This document shows, piece by piece, positions 7,745 to 15,184 of a stretch of DNA of 64,000 bases (position 1 is the first letter of the stretch; each line of letters begins with the position of its first letter). The position numbers and the translations under genes were made by a program. Origin of the DNA: Caulobacter sp. (lineage in GTDB: Bacteria; Pseudomonadota; Alphaproteobacteria; Caulobacterales; Caulobacteraceae). The notes under the pieces were generated by a model, which was not told the DNA's origin, searched no databases, and saw only the letters and a program-made list of their open reading frames with translations. Where the stretch lies: contig JAUXMY010000008.1 of assembly GCA_030683005.1 (NCBI GenBank), positions 124,001 through 188,000 of the forward strand, read 5' to 3'.

Positions 7745-8404
7745 TCAGGCGAGACCGCGGCGAACCGAAATCACCGAGGAGATGACGAGGTAGAACCCCA
7801 TCAGGATGGTCATCATGTCCCAGGCGGTCAGGGCCGGGACGAGCTCGAGCTTCTCCGCGGCGGCCCACAGGAACAGCGCGCCCTGCAGGACCCAGAAGCA
7901 GACGGCGCCAGCCTCGCCGACCATCTGGCGGATCATCTCGTCGGCCCGGGTCCAGACCGACAGGTTCAGCAGGGTTTGCAGCAGGAACAGTCCGACGATG
8001 GCGGCCATCACCGCGGCGGCCAGCTGGCCGGACAGCGGCTGGGACAGTACGCGGGCCACGACCGGCGCGGCCATCATCACGCCCGAGAGCGCCAGAACGA
8101 CCGCCTGCTGGCGGTAGAAGACGATCTGGGCCGGCCGGGCGGGACGGTCGCTGGCAGGGTCAATCACCCGGGCCGCCAGGCGCTTGCTGAAGGTCGCGGC
8201 GACCAGGACGGTCCCCGCCACGAACAGCATCACGGCGATCAGGACGGCGACGTTGTCCGACCAGGTCAGGTCGCTGACGTCGATGCGCCCCTGCTTGATC
8301 ACGCGGCCAATGAGGTAACCCAGGCCTCCGCCGACGATCAGGCCGGCGACGCCCTGCGCGATCCGGGCGCGGTTGAGTTTGGGGCTGGAGGAGGTGGCGG
8401 TCAT
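7745..8404 (-). CDS. Multi-spanning membrane protein in XRE regulator operon
   Basis: A 219-residue integral membrane protein with about six hydrophobic segments (for example GVAGLIVGGGLGYLIG, VAVLIAVMLFVAGTVLVAA, AAAVMAAIVGLFLLQTLL, TAWDMMTILMGFYLVISS) joined by short charged loops. No catalytic motif is visible and no family was firmly recognised. It is the last gene of a leftward cluster: two small membrane proteins, an XRE regulator, then this protein, with gaps of 26 bp or less near the regulator, suggesting one transcript. Such clusters of a YozG-like regulator plus membrane proteins are common, but their role is unknown. Confidence 0.7.
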   Translation of the reverse strand: MTATSSSPKLNRARIAQGVAGLIVGGGLGYLIGRVIKQGRIDVSDLTWSDNVAVLIAVMLFVAGTVLVAATFSKRLAARVIDPASDRPARPAQIVFYRQQAVVLALSGVMMAAPVVARVLSQPLSGQLAAAVMAAIVGLFLLQTLLNLSVWTRADEMIRQMVGEAGAVCFWVLQGALFLWAAAEKLELVPALTAWDMMTILMGFYLVISSVISVRRGLA

Positions 8405-8430
8405 GAAGGCTCTCGCTTGTCGTCGTCGGC

Positions 8431-8628
8431 TCAGGCCTGGCCGTCGTCGAAGATGGATTCGATGGGCTGTTCGAAGAGGCGGGCGATCTTGAAGGCGAGC
8501 GGCAGGGACGGGTCGTACTTGCCGGTCTCCAGGGCGTTGATGGTCTGGCGGGAGACCTCGAGCCGGTCGGCAAGGTCGGCCTGGCTCCAGTCGCGCTCGG
8601 CCCGCAGGACCTTGAGGCGGTTCTTCAT
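8431..8628 (-). CDS. Small XRE-family transcriptional regulator (YozG-like)
   Basis: A 65-residue single-domain Cro/C1-type regulator. The helix-turn-helix is clear (RDWSQADLADRLEVSRQTIN, residues about 12-31), followed by LETGKYDPSLPLAFKIARLF and the PIESIF end that is typical of small autonomous XRE regulators paired with membrane proteins. It lies between two membrane-protein genes on the same strand, 8 bp from the upstream gene, so it probably controls its own operon. Repeated GACAAG boxes in front of the first gene (9533-9614) are the natural candidate operator. Confidence 0.9.
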   Translation of the reverse strand: MKNRLKVLRAERDWSQADLADRLEVSRQTINALETGKYDPSLPLAFKIARLFEQPIESIFDDGQA

Positions 8629-8636
8629 GTCGCCCC

Positions 8637-9038
8637 CTACCGGTAGCGGCGCTTGATGAACGGTTGCGCCACGCCCATGCCGAAGCAGAAGATCGGGAAG
8701 GCCCAGAAGGCCGGCAACCTGGGCGTCTCGGCGTACATCTCCAGGAAGCCCCAGACGGTCATGATCGCCAGCGTCAGGCCGACGCCCCAGAGCATGGATT
8801 CGACAAGGATGTTGCGGACGAACTCGTCGCCCTCCTCGCGCAGGTACAGACCCATGATGGCGATGACCGCCAGCAGCGGCAGAGCCGGCAGCAGGGCCAG
8901 CGCCCAGGCCACGGGGCCAGTGGGTTCGTATCGGTTGAACACCCAGCTGACAGTGAAGATGCAGACCACATAGACGGCCATCGTGGGCATGAAGCGGGCG
9001 ATGTAGCGCTTCTGGGCGGGGTTTCGGCTGGTAGCCAT
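8637..9038 (-). CDS. Small membrane protein (four hydrophobic segments)
   Basis: A 133-residue protein with four predicted transmembrane segments (TMAVYVVCIFTVSWVF, VAWALALLPALPLLAVIAIM, LWGVGLTLAIMTVWGFL, FWAFPIFCFGMGVAQ) and a charged loop LREEGDEFVRNI between the second and third. The end IKRRYR is basic, consistent with a cytoplasmic C-terminus. ATG 9038 is used; the frame is open further upstream but that part is Arg-rich shadow of the neighbouring gene region. It is followed by the XRE regulator gene after 8 bp. The motif GDEFVRN resembles proteins that accompany YozG-like regulators; no function can be given. Confidence 0.75.
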   Translation of the reverse strand: MATSRNPAQKRYIARFMPTMAVYVVCIFTVSWVFNRYEPTGPVAWALALLPALPLLAVIAIMGLYLREEGDEFVRNILVESMLWGVGLTLAIMTVWGFLEMYAETPRLPAFWAFPIFCFGMGVAQPFIKRRYR

Positions 9039-9079
9039 GTCTCGTACTCCGATCTGAATGTGTTGTGCGGGTCGCGGCG

Positions 9080-9523
9080 TCAGCGGTTGCGGATGATCCA
9101 CCAGCCGGCCCAGCAGAGGCCGTAGCCGACGAGCATCAGCGCGAGGGTGAAGCCGACGCCGTTGACGAACATTCCAGCGTCCGCGGGCGTGAAGCCGAAG
9201 CCATCGACCGCGCCCCGGGCGACCCGCAGCAGGGGGAGCGCGACGGCGCCGACCACGATCATCCCGGCCGACCCGCCCCAGAACCAGCTGAACTTGTGGG
9301 CCTCGCGCACCGCCTCGTCGACGCCGGCCCACCAGCGGGCGCTCAGCCACAGAATGAGGACGCCGAGGGCCAGGACGGCCACGCTGGAGACGACCAGCGG
9401 TACGGTCAGGCCGAGTCCATCGGCCAGGCCGCCGGCGGCGCCCATGACCGCCCCGATGAGCGCGCAGGTGAGCAGCAGCTTGATGAGGCTCGGACCCCGG
9501 CGGGCGGGGGATTGGGTCGGCAC
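9080..9523 (-). CDS. Small membrane protein, first gene of XRE operon
   Basis: A 147-residue membrane protein with four hydrophobic segments (LIKLLLTCALIGAVMGAAGG, LVVSSVAVLALGVLILWLS, SAGMIVVGAVALPLL, GFTLALMLVGYGLCWAGWW) ending in WWIIRNR. GTG 9523 is chosen because AGGAGAA lies 6 nt upstream on this strand; the longer frame to 9562 would place the Shine-Dalgarno inside the coding part and run through the GACAAG repeats. It heads the operon that continues with another membrane protein, the XRE regulator and a third membrane protein. The loop VDEAVREAHKFSWFWGGSAG is shared in style with the other small membrane proteins that go with such regulators. Confidence 0.7.
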   Translation of the reverse strand: MPTQSPARRGPSLIKLLLTCALIGAVMGAAGGLADGLGLTVPLVVSSVAVLALGVLILWLSARWWAGVDEAVREAHKFSWFWGGSAGMIVVGAVALPLLRVARGAVDGFGFTPADAGMFVNGVGFTLALMLVGYGLCWAGWWIIRNR

Positions 9524-9532
9524 GTCGCTTCT

Positions 9533-9614
9533 CCTTGTCCTTTTGACAAGGACGCTTGTCACATAATGCCGCCCATCATGTCAAGCTTCCTGTACATTTT
9601 GTCTGTGAAGCTTG
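9533..9614 (-). promoter_or_regulatory. GACAAG/CTTGTC box cluster before the XRE-membrane operon
   Basis: A perfect 7-bp inverted repeat (CCTTGTC 9533-9539, GACAAGG 9545-9551) is followed by further copies of the half-site near 9554-9560, 9579-9585 and 9609-9614. A TTGACA-like -35 can be read leftward near 9583-9578. The array lies upstream of the first membrane-protein gene and overlaps its ribosome-binding region, as expected for an autoregulated XRE operon. Confidence 0.45.
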
Positions 9615-9680
9615 TCCCTCTTGATCATTTCCCGTGCGCCGCCGCAAACTGACGACCTGCCCGTCCGGGAGGAGATCGCC

Positions 9681-10058
9681 ATGCGTCGCCTGACCCTGAT
9701 CGCCGCCACCCTGCTGCTCGCCGGTTGCGGCCTGCCGTCAAAGGACAGGGTCCAGGGCGAACTGCAGACCATTGCCGACGCCGGCGCCCCGCCCGACGCG
9801 GTGGCTGTGGAACTGGTCTCGATGTCCCGTGGCGACGGCGACCTCAGCGGCATCAACCACCACGTCGCCTATGACCTGAAGGTGTTCCGCGACGGGCCGC
9901 TGCTCGGGCCGCTGGTCGGCGGCCGGGTCGAGGCGCGGGCCGGCGAGCGCTGGACGGGCGGCAAGGCCCTGCTGGTCTACGAGCGGATCGACGGCGGCCC
10001 GTGGACGATCACCGGCCTGCGGATCGAGCAGCTCCCCTCCCCCGCGCCCCGGCCCTGA
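9681..10058 (+). CDS. Predicted lipoprotein
   Basis: A 125-residue protein with a lipoprotein signal peptide: MRRLTLIAATLLLAGCG, lipobox LAGC with Cys at residue 16. The mature part has mixed alpha/beta character (ELQTIADAGAPPDAVAVELV, then beta strands around HHVAYDLKVFRDG and WTITGLRIEQL) and no Cys besides the anchor. ATG 9681 has GGGAGGAG about 8 nt upstream. It is convergent with the dCTP deaminase gene, 3 bp apart. No family was recognised; inner or outer membrane anchoring in the periplasm is inferred from the lipobox (residue +2 is Gly). Confidence 0.8.
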   Translation: MRRLTLIAATLLLAGCGLPSKDRVQGELQTIADAGAPPDAVAVELVSMSRGDGDLSGINHHVAYDLKVFRDGPLLGPLVGGRVEARAGERWTGGKALLVYERIDGGPWTITGLRIEQLPSPAPRP

Positions 10059-10061
10059 GGC

Positions 10062-11096
10062 CTATTTCCAGGGCCTGAAGTGCTTGGAGAGCTTGAGCCC
10101 CTGGCGCAGGTAGTGGGAGCCGTCCTCGCCATAGAGCCGGGTGGGCCGGGCGGTCAGGGGCTCATAGACCAGGCGGGCGACGGTCTGGCCGTCCTCGAGC
10201 AGGAACGGCGTCTCGTGGCTGCGCACCTCGAGCACGCCCTTCGATCCCCGCGAGTTGGTCTCGTCGGCGCCGAAGCCCGGGTCGAAGAAACCGGCGTAGT
10301 GGACGCGGAACTCCCCCACCGCCGGGTCGATCGGCGTCATCTCGGCCGCCTGGTCGACGGGGATCTCGATGTCGTCCTTGGAGGCCAGGATGTAGAACTC
10401 GTTGGGGTCGAGCAGCAGCTCACCCTTGGGAGACTCCAGCAGCTCCCAGAAGTCGCGCGGGTCGTGACCGTCCTCCTTGTCGAGGTCGATGATCCCGGCG
10501 TGCCGACGCCCGCGGAAGCCGGCCATGCCCGTCGACAGGTCGACGCCGACGTCGCGGCTCGACAGCCGGGGCGGCGTGCCGAGCTTGAGCCGCAGCTGGT
10601 TCAGCCGCGTGCCGGTGCGGGCCAGGACGGAAAAGGTCTGCGGCGCGATCTCGACGAATAGCGGCCCGGTATAGCCCTCGGCCACGTCGTCGAAGGCCGC
10701 GCCATGGTCGGTCAGCAGCCGCACGAAGACGTCGACCCGGCCGGTCGAGCTCTTGGGATTGCCGCGCGCCGCCACGCCCCGGGGCAGAGCCAGCCGTTCC
10801 TGGACCTCGGCGATATAGACGCAGCCGCGCTCGAACACCGCGCCCTGGCTGAGGTCGAGCTGGTGCATGGCCACATCGGGCAGCCGCTCCATCACCCGCC
10901 GGTGACGCGGCAGGAAGGAGGCGCGGACCCGCCAGGCGCGTTCGCCCAGCCGCAGGTCGAGACTGGCCGGCTGGACCTGGTCCTTGTCAAAGGGCGTGAG
11001 CGAGCTGATGGCCTCCTGGGCGATCAGGTCCTCGATGGCCTGGCAGGGGAGAATCCCCGCGGAAAGAGCGTCATTCATCGTCGGGCCATTACTCAT
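10062..11096 (-). CDS. dcd: dCTP deaminase, long alphaproteobacterial form
   Basis: Converts dCTP to dUTP, feeding thymidylate synthesis, in the cytoplasm. At about 344 residues it is nearly twice the length of the classical trimeric enzyme; the long form, with two dUTPase-like folds, is usual in alphaproteobacteria. Visible signatures: QPASLDLRLGERAW (residues about 40-53), the substrate-binding NPKSSTGRVDVF with the SSxGR motif, YTGPLFVEIAP, and a second half with FYILAS, VHYAGFFDPGFG and the final QGLKLSKHF. ATG 11096 and ATG 11078 are both possible; neither has a strong Shine-Dalgarno. It converges with a lipoprotein gene 3 bp away and has a long intergenic repeat upstream. Confidence 0.9.
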   Translation of the reverse strand: MSNGPTMNDALSAGILPCQAIEDLIAQEAISSLTPFDKDQVQPASLDLRLGERAWRVRASFLPRHRRVMERLPDVAMHQLDLSQGAVFERGCVYIAEVQERLALPRGVAARGNPKSSTGRVDVFVRLLTDHGAAFDDVAEGYTGPLFVEIAPQTFSVLARTGTRLNQLRLKLGTPPRLSSRDVGVDLSTGMAGFRGRRHAGIIDLDKEDGHDPRDFWELLESPKGELLLDPNEFYILASKDDIEIPVDQAAEMTPIDPAVGEFRVHYAGFFDPGFGADETNSRGSKGVLEVRSHETPFLLEDGQTVARLVYEPLTARPTRLYGEDGSHYLRQGLKLSKHFRPWK

Positions 11097-11150
11097 GGCC
11101 CTTGGGGGGAATTGCAAGTGACGGATGGAAGACGTTGGGGGCTTGAGCCC

Positions 11151-11347
11151 TGAAAGCCCTCCTCCTCGATGGAGGAGGGTTGGGTGGTGGTGTGGCCGCT
11201 GAATTTACGGAAGGGCTCGGCATGGCGCCGGAGCCCACTGAGCCTTCCCCGCACCGCCAGAGCCACACCACCATCCCCGACCCTTCCTCAGCCTGCCCTC
11301 GGGCGGGCCGGCAGGACCGACCCGGGGGAGGAGGAAGGGGGGCTTGC
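11151..11347. repeat. Intergenic inverted repeat, family A copy 1
   Basis: Left arm CCCTCCTCCTCGATGGAGG plus GAGGGTTGGGTGGTGGTG (11158-11192) is mirrored by CACCACCATCCCC and CCTTCC/GGAGGAGGAAGGG at 11264-11343. A second copy lies at 57241-57401 with the same outer sequence and a different centre. This copy has an extra GC-rich segment in its right arm. Confidence 0.8.
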
Positions 11348-11565
11348 TAGTGGTGCGCCTTCTTCACGCCCGCGCCCATGCCCAGCAGGTAGATCCCCGC
11401 CCCGACCCCGAACAGCAGCAGCGCCTCGCTCAGGCTGCCCATGGCCCGCACCTCGACCGGCGAGTAGCGCGCCAGCGGCACGGCCAGCACCAGGATGAGA
11501 ACGTTGAGCAGGCCCAGAAGCCCCAGGATGGCGGCGAACACGCGGAACACAAACGCAAGCGGCAT
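11347..11565 (-). CDS. Small membrane protein with two hydrophobic segments
   Basis: A 72-residue hydrophobic protein with two transmembrane segments: FVFRVFAAILGLLGLLNVLI and SLSEALLLFGVGAGIYLLGM, separated by a short loop with PLARYSPVEVRAMG. GGAGGG stands about 6 nt before ATG 11565. The C-terminus is AGVKKAHH. The longer frame to 11706 is rejected because the upstream part is Arg/Pro-rich and lacks a start signal. It is flanked by intergenic repeats on both sides and has no operon partner. No family was recognised. Confidence 0.65.
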   Translation of the reverse strand: MPLAFVFRVFAAILGLLGLLNVLILVLAVPLARYSPVEVRAMGSLSEALLLFGVGAGIYLLGMGAGVKKAHH

Positions 11566-11708
11566 GGAACCCTCCCCGTCTGACGAAGCGCCAAGGTTAA
11601 CACACAAATTCGCGTCACGCGGGTCGGGTTCCCGCGGGGGAACCTGAGGCGTCCGACGCCGACGGGCAGTGCGTCCTTCCCCCGGATCAAGTCCGGGGTC
11701 GCCCAAGA

Positions 11709-11791
11709 GCTCGCTCCTCAGGATGACGACCGCAGTGGAGCCCTCCCCCTTCGTCAGGGTGAGGAGCGCCGCAGGCGCGTCGCGAACCCCG
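11709..11791. repeat. Intergenic repeat family B, degenerate copy
   Basis: Shares CGCTCCTCAGGATGACG and CTTCGTC-GGTGAGGAGCG plus GCGTCGCGAAC-CCGC with the complete copies at 12139-12256 and 38133-38250, but the left end has been lost or replaced. Confidence 0.65.
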
Positions 11792-12138
11792 CAAGGCCTG
11801 ACTCCCGGACGTCCCCAACACGAGACTCCCGAGACCTATACTCCCGAGACAAATGGAGACATGTCGCCCCTTTCGGAGACAATCCCGCCCCGGCGCCCGG
11901 CGATGTCATCCCCACCCTGTCGGCCCGGGGTTAGACTCCGATCATGGACGGTAACCTGGACCGCGAAATCCTTGCGCGGGAAGCGGAACCGGCGGCGCGG
12001 CCGATGGAGCCGGGCGCGCGGTTGCGACCGAGGCGGGCGGCTCTGTCCCCCTGTCCCGCGCCGCCGGCGGGCGCGGACGCGGGGAAGCGGGACAGTCTGC
12101 CCTGGGGACTGCTTGCGTCGACCGATGCCGACCCGCCC

Positions 12139-12256
12139 TGCGTCCTTCGCGACGCGATCCCGAGGGATCGCTCCTCAGGATGACGAACTCAGTGGAACAC
12201 AATCACCTTCGTCATGGTGAGGAGCCGGCTCTCGGGCCGGCGTCGCGAACCACGCA
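12139..12256. repeat. Intergenic repeat family B, copy 2 (118 bp)
   Basis: Ends form an inverted repeat: TGCGTCCTTCGCGACGC at the left and GCGTCGCGAACCACGCA at the right. Inner blocks CTCCTCAGGATGACG and CGTCATGGTGAGGAG also pair. The copy at 38133-38250 has exactly the same length of 118 bp. Confidence 0.85.
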
Positions 12257-12304
12257 AGGCCTTTCGCCCGTCCCCACGCGAGCCCGCTTGACCGGGCGGG
12301 GCGG

Positions 12305-12337
12305 TTTCCTGTTGATGCCGCCGTCTCTTGCAGGAAA
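12305..12337 (+). promoter_or_regulatory. Leader hairpin covering the metZ Shine-Dalgarno
   Basis: TTTCCTG (12305-12311) is complementary to CAGGAAA (12331-12337), and the second arm is the ribosome-binding site of metZ (AGGAAAG, 8 nt before ATG 12347). The 19-nt loop holds no known aptamer pattern. It would reduce translation when folded. Confidence 0.4.
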
Positions 12338-12346
12338 GCCGTAGCC

Positions 12347-13531
12347 ATGGCCGAAGACCCGAACAGCTGGGAACCCGCGACCCGCCTCATCCGCGGCGGG
12401 CTGATGCGCAGCAACCACGGCGAGATCTCCGAGGCGCTCTATCTGACCCAGAGCTTCGCCTATGAGAGCGCCGGCGCCGCCGATCGCCGCTTCTCGGGCG
12501 AGGACCCTGGCTTCGTCTATTCGCGCTACGCCAACCCCACGACCCAGATGTTCGAGGAGCGGCTGGCGCTGCTGGAGGGGGCGGAATACTGCCGCGCCCT
12601 GGCCTCGGGCATGGCTGCCGTGCATGTGGCGCTGACCGGCCTTCTGAAGGCGGGCGACCATCTGGTGGCCGGCCGGGCGCTGTTCGGGTCCTGCAACTGG
12701 ATCGTGGCGCAGTATCTGCCGCGCTTCGGGGTCGAGACCACCTTCGTCGACGCTGTCGACCTCGACGCCTGGAAGGCGGCGATGCGGCCCAACACGAAGG
12801 TCGTGCTGCTGGAGAGCCCGGCCAATCCGCTGCTCGAGATCACCGACATCGAGGAAGTTGTGAAGATCGCCCACGCCGCCGGGGCCAAGGTGGTGGTCGA
12901 CAACGTCTTCGCCACGCCGATCTTCCAGAAGCCGCTGACGCTCGGCGCCGACGTGGTCGTCTATTCGGCCACCAAGCACATCGACGGCCAGGGCCGGGTG
13001 CTGGGCGGGGCGATCCTGGGCGACAGGCAGCTGCTCGAGGACGCCTACCGCGACATCATTCGTCACACCGGCCCGGCCATGTCGCCGTTCAACGCCTGGG
13101 TGCTGCTCAAGGGGCTGGAGACGCTGGACCTGCGCGTGCGCCGCCAGACGGAGACGGCGGCGGCGCTGGCCGACCTGATCGCCGGCAGTCCGAAGGTGAC
13201 CTCGGTGCGCTACCCCGGTCGCGAGGACCATCCCCAGGCGCTGGTCGCTCGCAAACAGATGAGCGGCTTTTCGAACCTGCTGGCCTTCGACCTGGGATCG
13301 CGCGAGGCCGCCTGGCGTTTCCTCGATGCGCTGGAGATCGTCGACATCTCCAACAACCTGGGAGACGCCAAGTCGATGGCCACCCACCCCTCGACCACCA
13401 CCCACCGGGCCATGCCGGAGGACAAGCGGCTGGAGATCGGCCTGACCGAGGGCTTCGTGCGGATGTCTGTCGGCCTCGAGGACCTCAAGGACCTGACCCG
13501 CGACGTTCGCCGGGCGCTGGACGCCGCCTGA
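12347..13531 (+). CDS. metZ: O-succinylhomoserine sulfhydrylase
   Basis: PLP enzyme of the Cys/Met metabolism family that makes homocysteine from O-succinylhomoserine and sulfide, in cytoplasmic methionine synthesis. The 394-residue length is standard. Family marks: YSRYANPTT (about residue 64), GMAAVHVALTGLLKAGD, FVDAVDLDAWKAA, ESPANPLLEITDI, VVDNVFATPIFQKPL, and the PLP lysine K210 in SATKHIDGQGRVLGG. The GQGRV.GG variant after the lysine and ISNNLGDAKS(M)ATHP are typical of MetZ rather than MetB/MetC. AGGAAAG precedes the ATG and lies within a possible hairpin. The stop overlaps the apaG start by one base, so the two genes are coupled. Confidence 0.94.
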   Translation: MAEDPNSWEPATRLIRGGLMRSNHGEISEALYLTQSFAYESAGAADRRFSGEDPGFVYSRYANPTTQMFEERLALLEGAEYCRALASGMAAVHVALTGLLKAGDHLVAGRALFGSCNWIVAQYLPRFGVETTFVDAVDLDAWKAAMRPNTKVVLLESPANPLLEITDIEEVVKIAHAAGAKVVVDNVFATPIFQKPLTLGADVVVYSATKHIDGQGRVLGGAILGDRQLLEDAYRDIIRHTGPAMSPFNAWVLLKGLETLDLRVRRQTETAAALADLIAGSPKVTSVRYPGREDHPQALVARKQMSGFSNLLAFDLGSREAAWRFLDALEIVDISNNLGDAKSMATHPSTTTHRAMPEDKRLEIGLTEGFVRMSVGLEDLKDLTRDVRRALDAA

Positions 13532-13962
13532 TGACCCGCATCCGCCGCCGCGGCACGCCGGACAATCCGGTGTACGAAGCCCGCACCCGGGACGTCCTGG
13601 TGCGGGTCGCGCCGGCCTACATGGCCGAGCAGTCGCAGCCCGAGGAGGGCAAGTGGCTGTGGTCCTACGTGGTCGAGATCGAGAACCACGGGACGGAGAC
13701 GGTCACCCTGATGTCCCGCCACTGGATCATCACCGATGCGCTCAACCGGGTCGAGGAGGTCCAGGGTCCGGGCGTGGTCGGCGAACAGCCGGTGCTCGGC
13801 CCGCGCGAGGCCTTCCGCTACAACTCCGGCTGCCCGCTGACGACGCCGTCGGGCAGCATGCGCGGGACCTACCAGATGGTCACCGCGGCCGGCGAGGCCT
13901 TCGACGTCGAGATCCCGGCCTTCTCCCTGCACCTGCCCGGCGCCCTGCGGCGGGTGAACTGA
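13531..13962 (+). CDS. apaG: ApaG protein (Co2+/Mg2+ efflux-associated)
   Basis: A 143-residue protein with a single ApaG/FxA fold: a beta-sandwich with WLWSYVVEIENHG, TVTLMSRHWIITDA, VEEVQGPGVVGEQPVLGP and FRYNSGCPLTTPSGSMRGTY, the last being the family hallmark. ApaG is linked to resistance to cobalt and to Ap4A metabolism in enterobacteria; its molecular role is still unclear. It begins in the stop codon of metZ (TGATG), so it is co-translated with the methionine gene. The C-terminal FSLHLPGALRRVN is normal for the family. Confidence 0.93.
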   Translation: MTRIRRRGTPDNPVYEARTRDVLVRVAPAYMAEQSQPEEGKWLWSYVVEIENHGTETVTLMSRHWIITDALNRVEEVQGPGVVGEQPVLGPREAFRYNSGCPLTTPSGSMRGTYQMVTAAGEAFDVEIPAFSLHLPGALRRVN

Positions 13963-14199
13963 AGGAGTGGCGCCGACTCCGAACGCGGCGCCTGGCGCAA
14001 GGGCGGCGACCTCAGCGCGTCACCCGTCAAACGCGAGCCGAAATACTCATTACGGGGTAATTCTATACTTCATTATGCCGCTATATCCGCAAGCTTTTAC
14101 TCGTTCCGGGTAAAACTTCACTCATCATTTGCATCACAATTAACACCTCGGAAACCGCGAAGACATGATGCTCCGTCCGTGTTGCAACGGTAGAACGCC

Positions 14200-14484
14200 A
14201 TGATGACATCTCTCGGGCCGGCCACCCTGTCAGGCCAAATCGCTCCGGTCCGCCCGCAAGGTGCGGCCGCGATCACGATGGCGACGGCGGGGACGGAGGT
14301 CGCCGCAGCGCCGGAGGCGTCGCGCCTGATCATTGACCGCGACCACCAGAGCGGCGCCTACGCCTTCACCGTCGTGGACGCCACAACCCGCGCGGTCATG
14401 TCGCGATTCCCTGTCCGCGCAGTCTCCGACATCGCCGCGCTGACGGACTACCAGCCGGGCAGCATTGCCAGGATCAGCGTTTGA
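14200..14484 (+). CDS. Small protein, possible FlaG-like
   Basis: A 94-residue protein. The first half is Ala/Pro-rich and probably disordered (LGPATLSGQIAPVRPQGAAA). The second half, with RLIIDRDHQSGAYAFTVVDA followed by TTRAVMSRFPVRA, resembles in layout the FlaG family of flagellar proteins (a D-x-x-T/S-G turn, a V-V-D strand, then an I-P or F-P end), but the similarity is weak and there is no flagellar gene nearby. ATG 14200 or 14203 could be used. The upstream gap (13963-14199) is AT-rich with small palindromes and probably holds its promoter. Confidence 0.5.
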   Translation: MMTSLGPATLSGQIAPVRPQGAAAITMATAGTEVAAAPEASRLIIDRDHQSGAYAFTVVDATTRAVMSRFPVRAVSDIAALTDYQPGSIARISV

Positions 14485-14597
14485 AAGCCGGAACGGGCGC
14501 GCCATCTGTAGTGCTCGTGGACAGAGCCATGCGGGTGAGGTGAGCGCCTCAGCGCCATCGCCGACTGGTCCGCGAGCCAAGACACACGGTTGACCCC

Positions 14598-15077
14598 ATG
14601 AACGACCATTACGATGCCGACAGGGAGAACTACCTTCTCGCACAGTCCATCGACCACTTTCTGAATACAGCCTCCCTGATGTCCAGGGCCTTCATGAACG
14701 ATTACACGACGATGATTGTTTTCATGTCGATCCTCAGGTCGTCAGTCAGCCACCTGAACCGCGACCGAACCCTCAGTTCCGAAGCAGTTTCAGGCGTGTT
14801 CCCGGACAACTTGCGGCGTCCGGTCTCGATCCTCGCCATCTCCGATCTGACCGGCTTTCCTTACGAGACGACGCGTCGTCACGTCCTCAAACTGGTCCAG
14901 AACGGCTTCTGCAGCAGATTGGGCTCGCGGGAGTTCATCGTCTCTGAGGATGTCCTCAGGGGCGAGGACTTCACCAGGATGGCGGCCGAGAACCGGCCGC
15001 TCCTCGTCGACTTCGTGGATCACGTCCACCAGAAGCTGGAGTCCTTCAGGTCCGAAGCGCTGGCGCCGACCCCTTAG
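14598..15077 (+). CDS. Winged-helix-type putative transcriptional regulator
   Basis: A 159-residue protein with a helical N-terminus (LLAQSIDHFLNTASLMSRAF) and a C-terminal helix-turn-helix that reads as a winged helix: VSILAISDLTGFPYETTRRH, then VLKLVQNGFCSRLGSREFIV as recognition helix and wing. This layout is that of one-domain regulators which act on cell-type or phase-specific genes in Caulobacterales, but no target can be named. It lies 113 bp after the possible FlaG-like gene, same strand, with lower GC in its first third than in neighbours. Confidence 0.6.
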   Translation: MNDHYDADRENYLLAQSIDHFLNTASLMSRAFMNDYTTMIVFMSILRSSVSHLNRDRTLSSEAVSGVFPDNLRRPVSILAISDLTGFPYETTRRHVLKLVQNGFCSRLGSREFIVSEDVLRGEDFTRMAAENRPLLVDFVDHVHQKLESFRSEALAPTP

Positions 15078-15184
15078 GCGGACGCCGACGGCGCGCGGTC
15101 AATTCTGCGCCCCGGCGCTTGTCAGTGATCCAACGCCCCGACATGGTTTCTCATGGATCGTCCGCAGAGACGACGGAGGAAAAC

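Larger units (their letters stand above)
11566..12346. other. 781-bp intergenic region filled with inverted repeats
   Basis: No gene is supported. Recognised content: a CCCCGGA-TCAAG-TCCGGGG hairpin (11680-11698), a degenerate family B repeat (11709-11791), a series of GACTCCC motifs (11800-11860), a CTGTCCCGC...GCGGGACAG inverted repeat (12051-12095), a full family B repeat (12139-12256) and the metZ leader hairpin (12305-12337). A short frame at 11944-12183 runs into the repeat and is not called. Confidence 0.6.

Noticed and set aside
11944-12183. 79-codon frame in the repeat-rich gap
   Set aside because: Its end runs into the family B repeat and there is no ribosome-binding site or protein-like pattern.
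12257-12346. SAM-II riboswitch before metZ
   Set aside because: The conserved pseudoknot sequences of SAM-II were not found; only a simple hairpin over the Shine-Dalgarno is visible.
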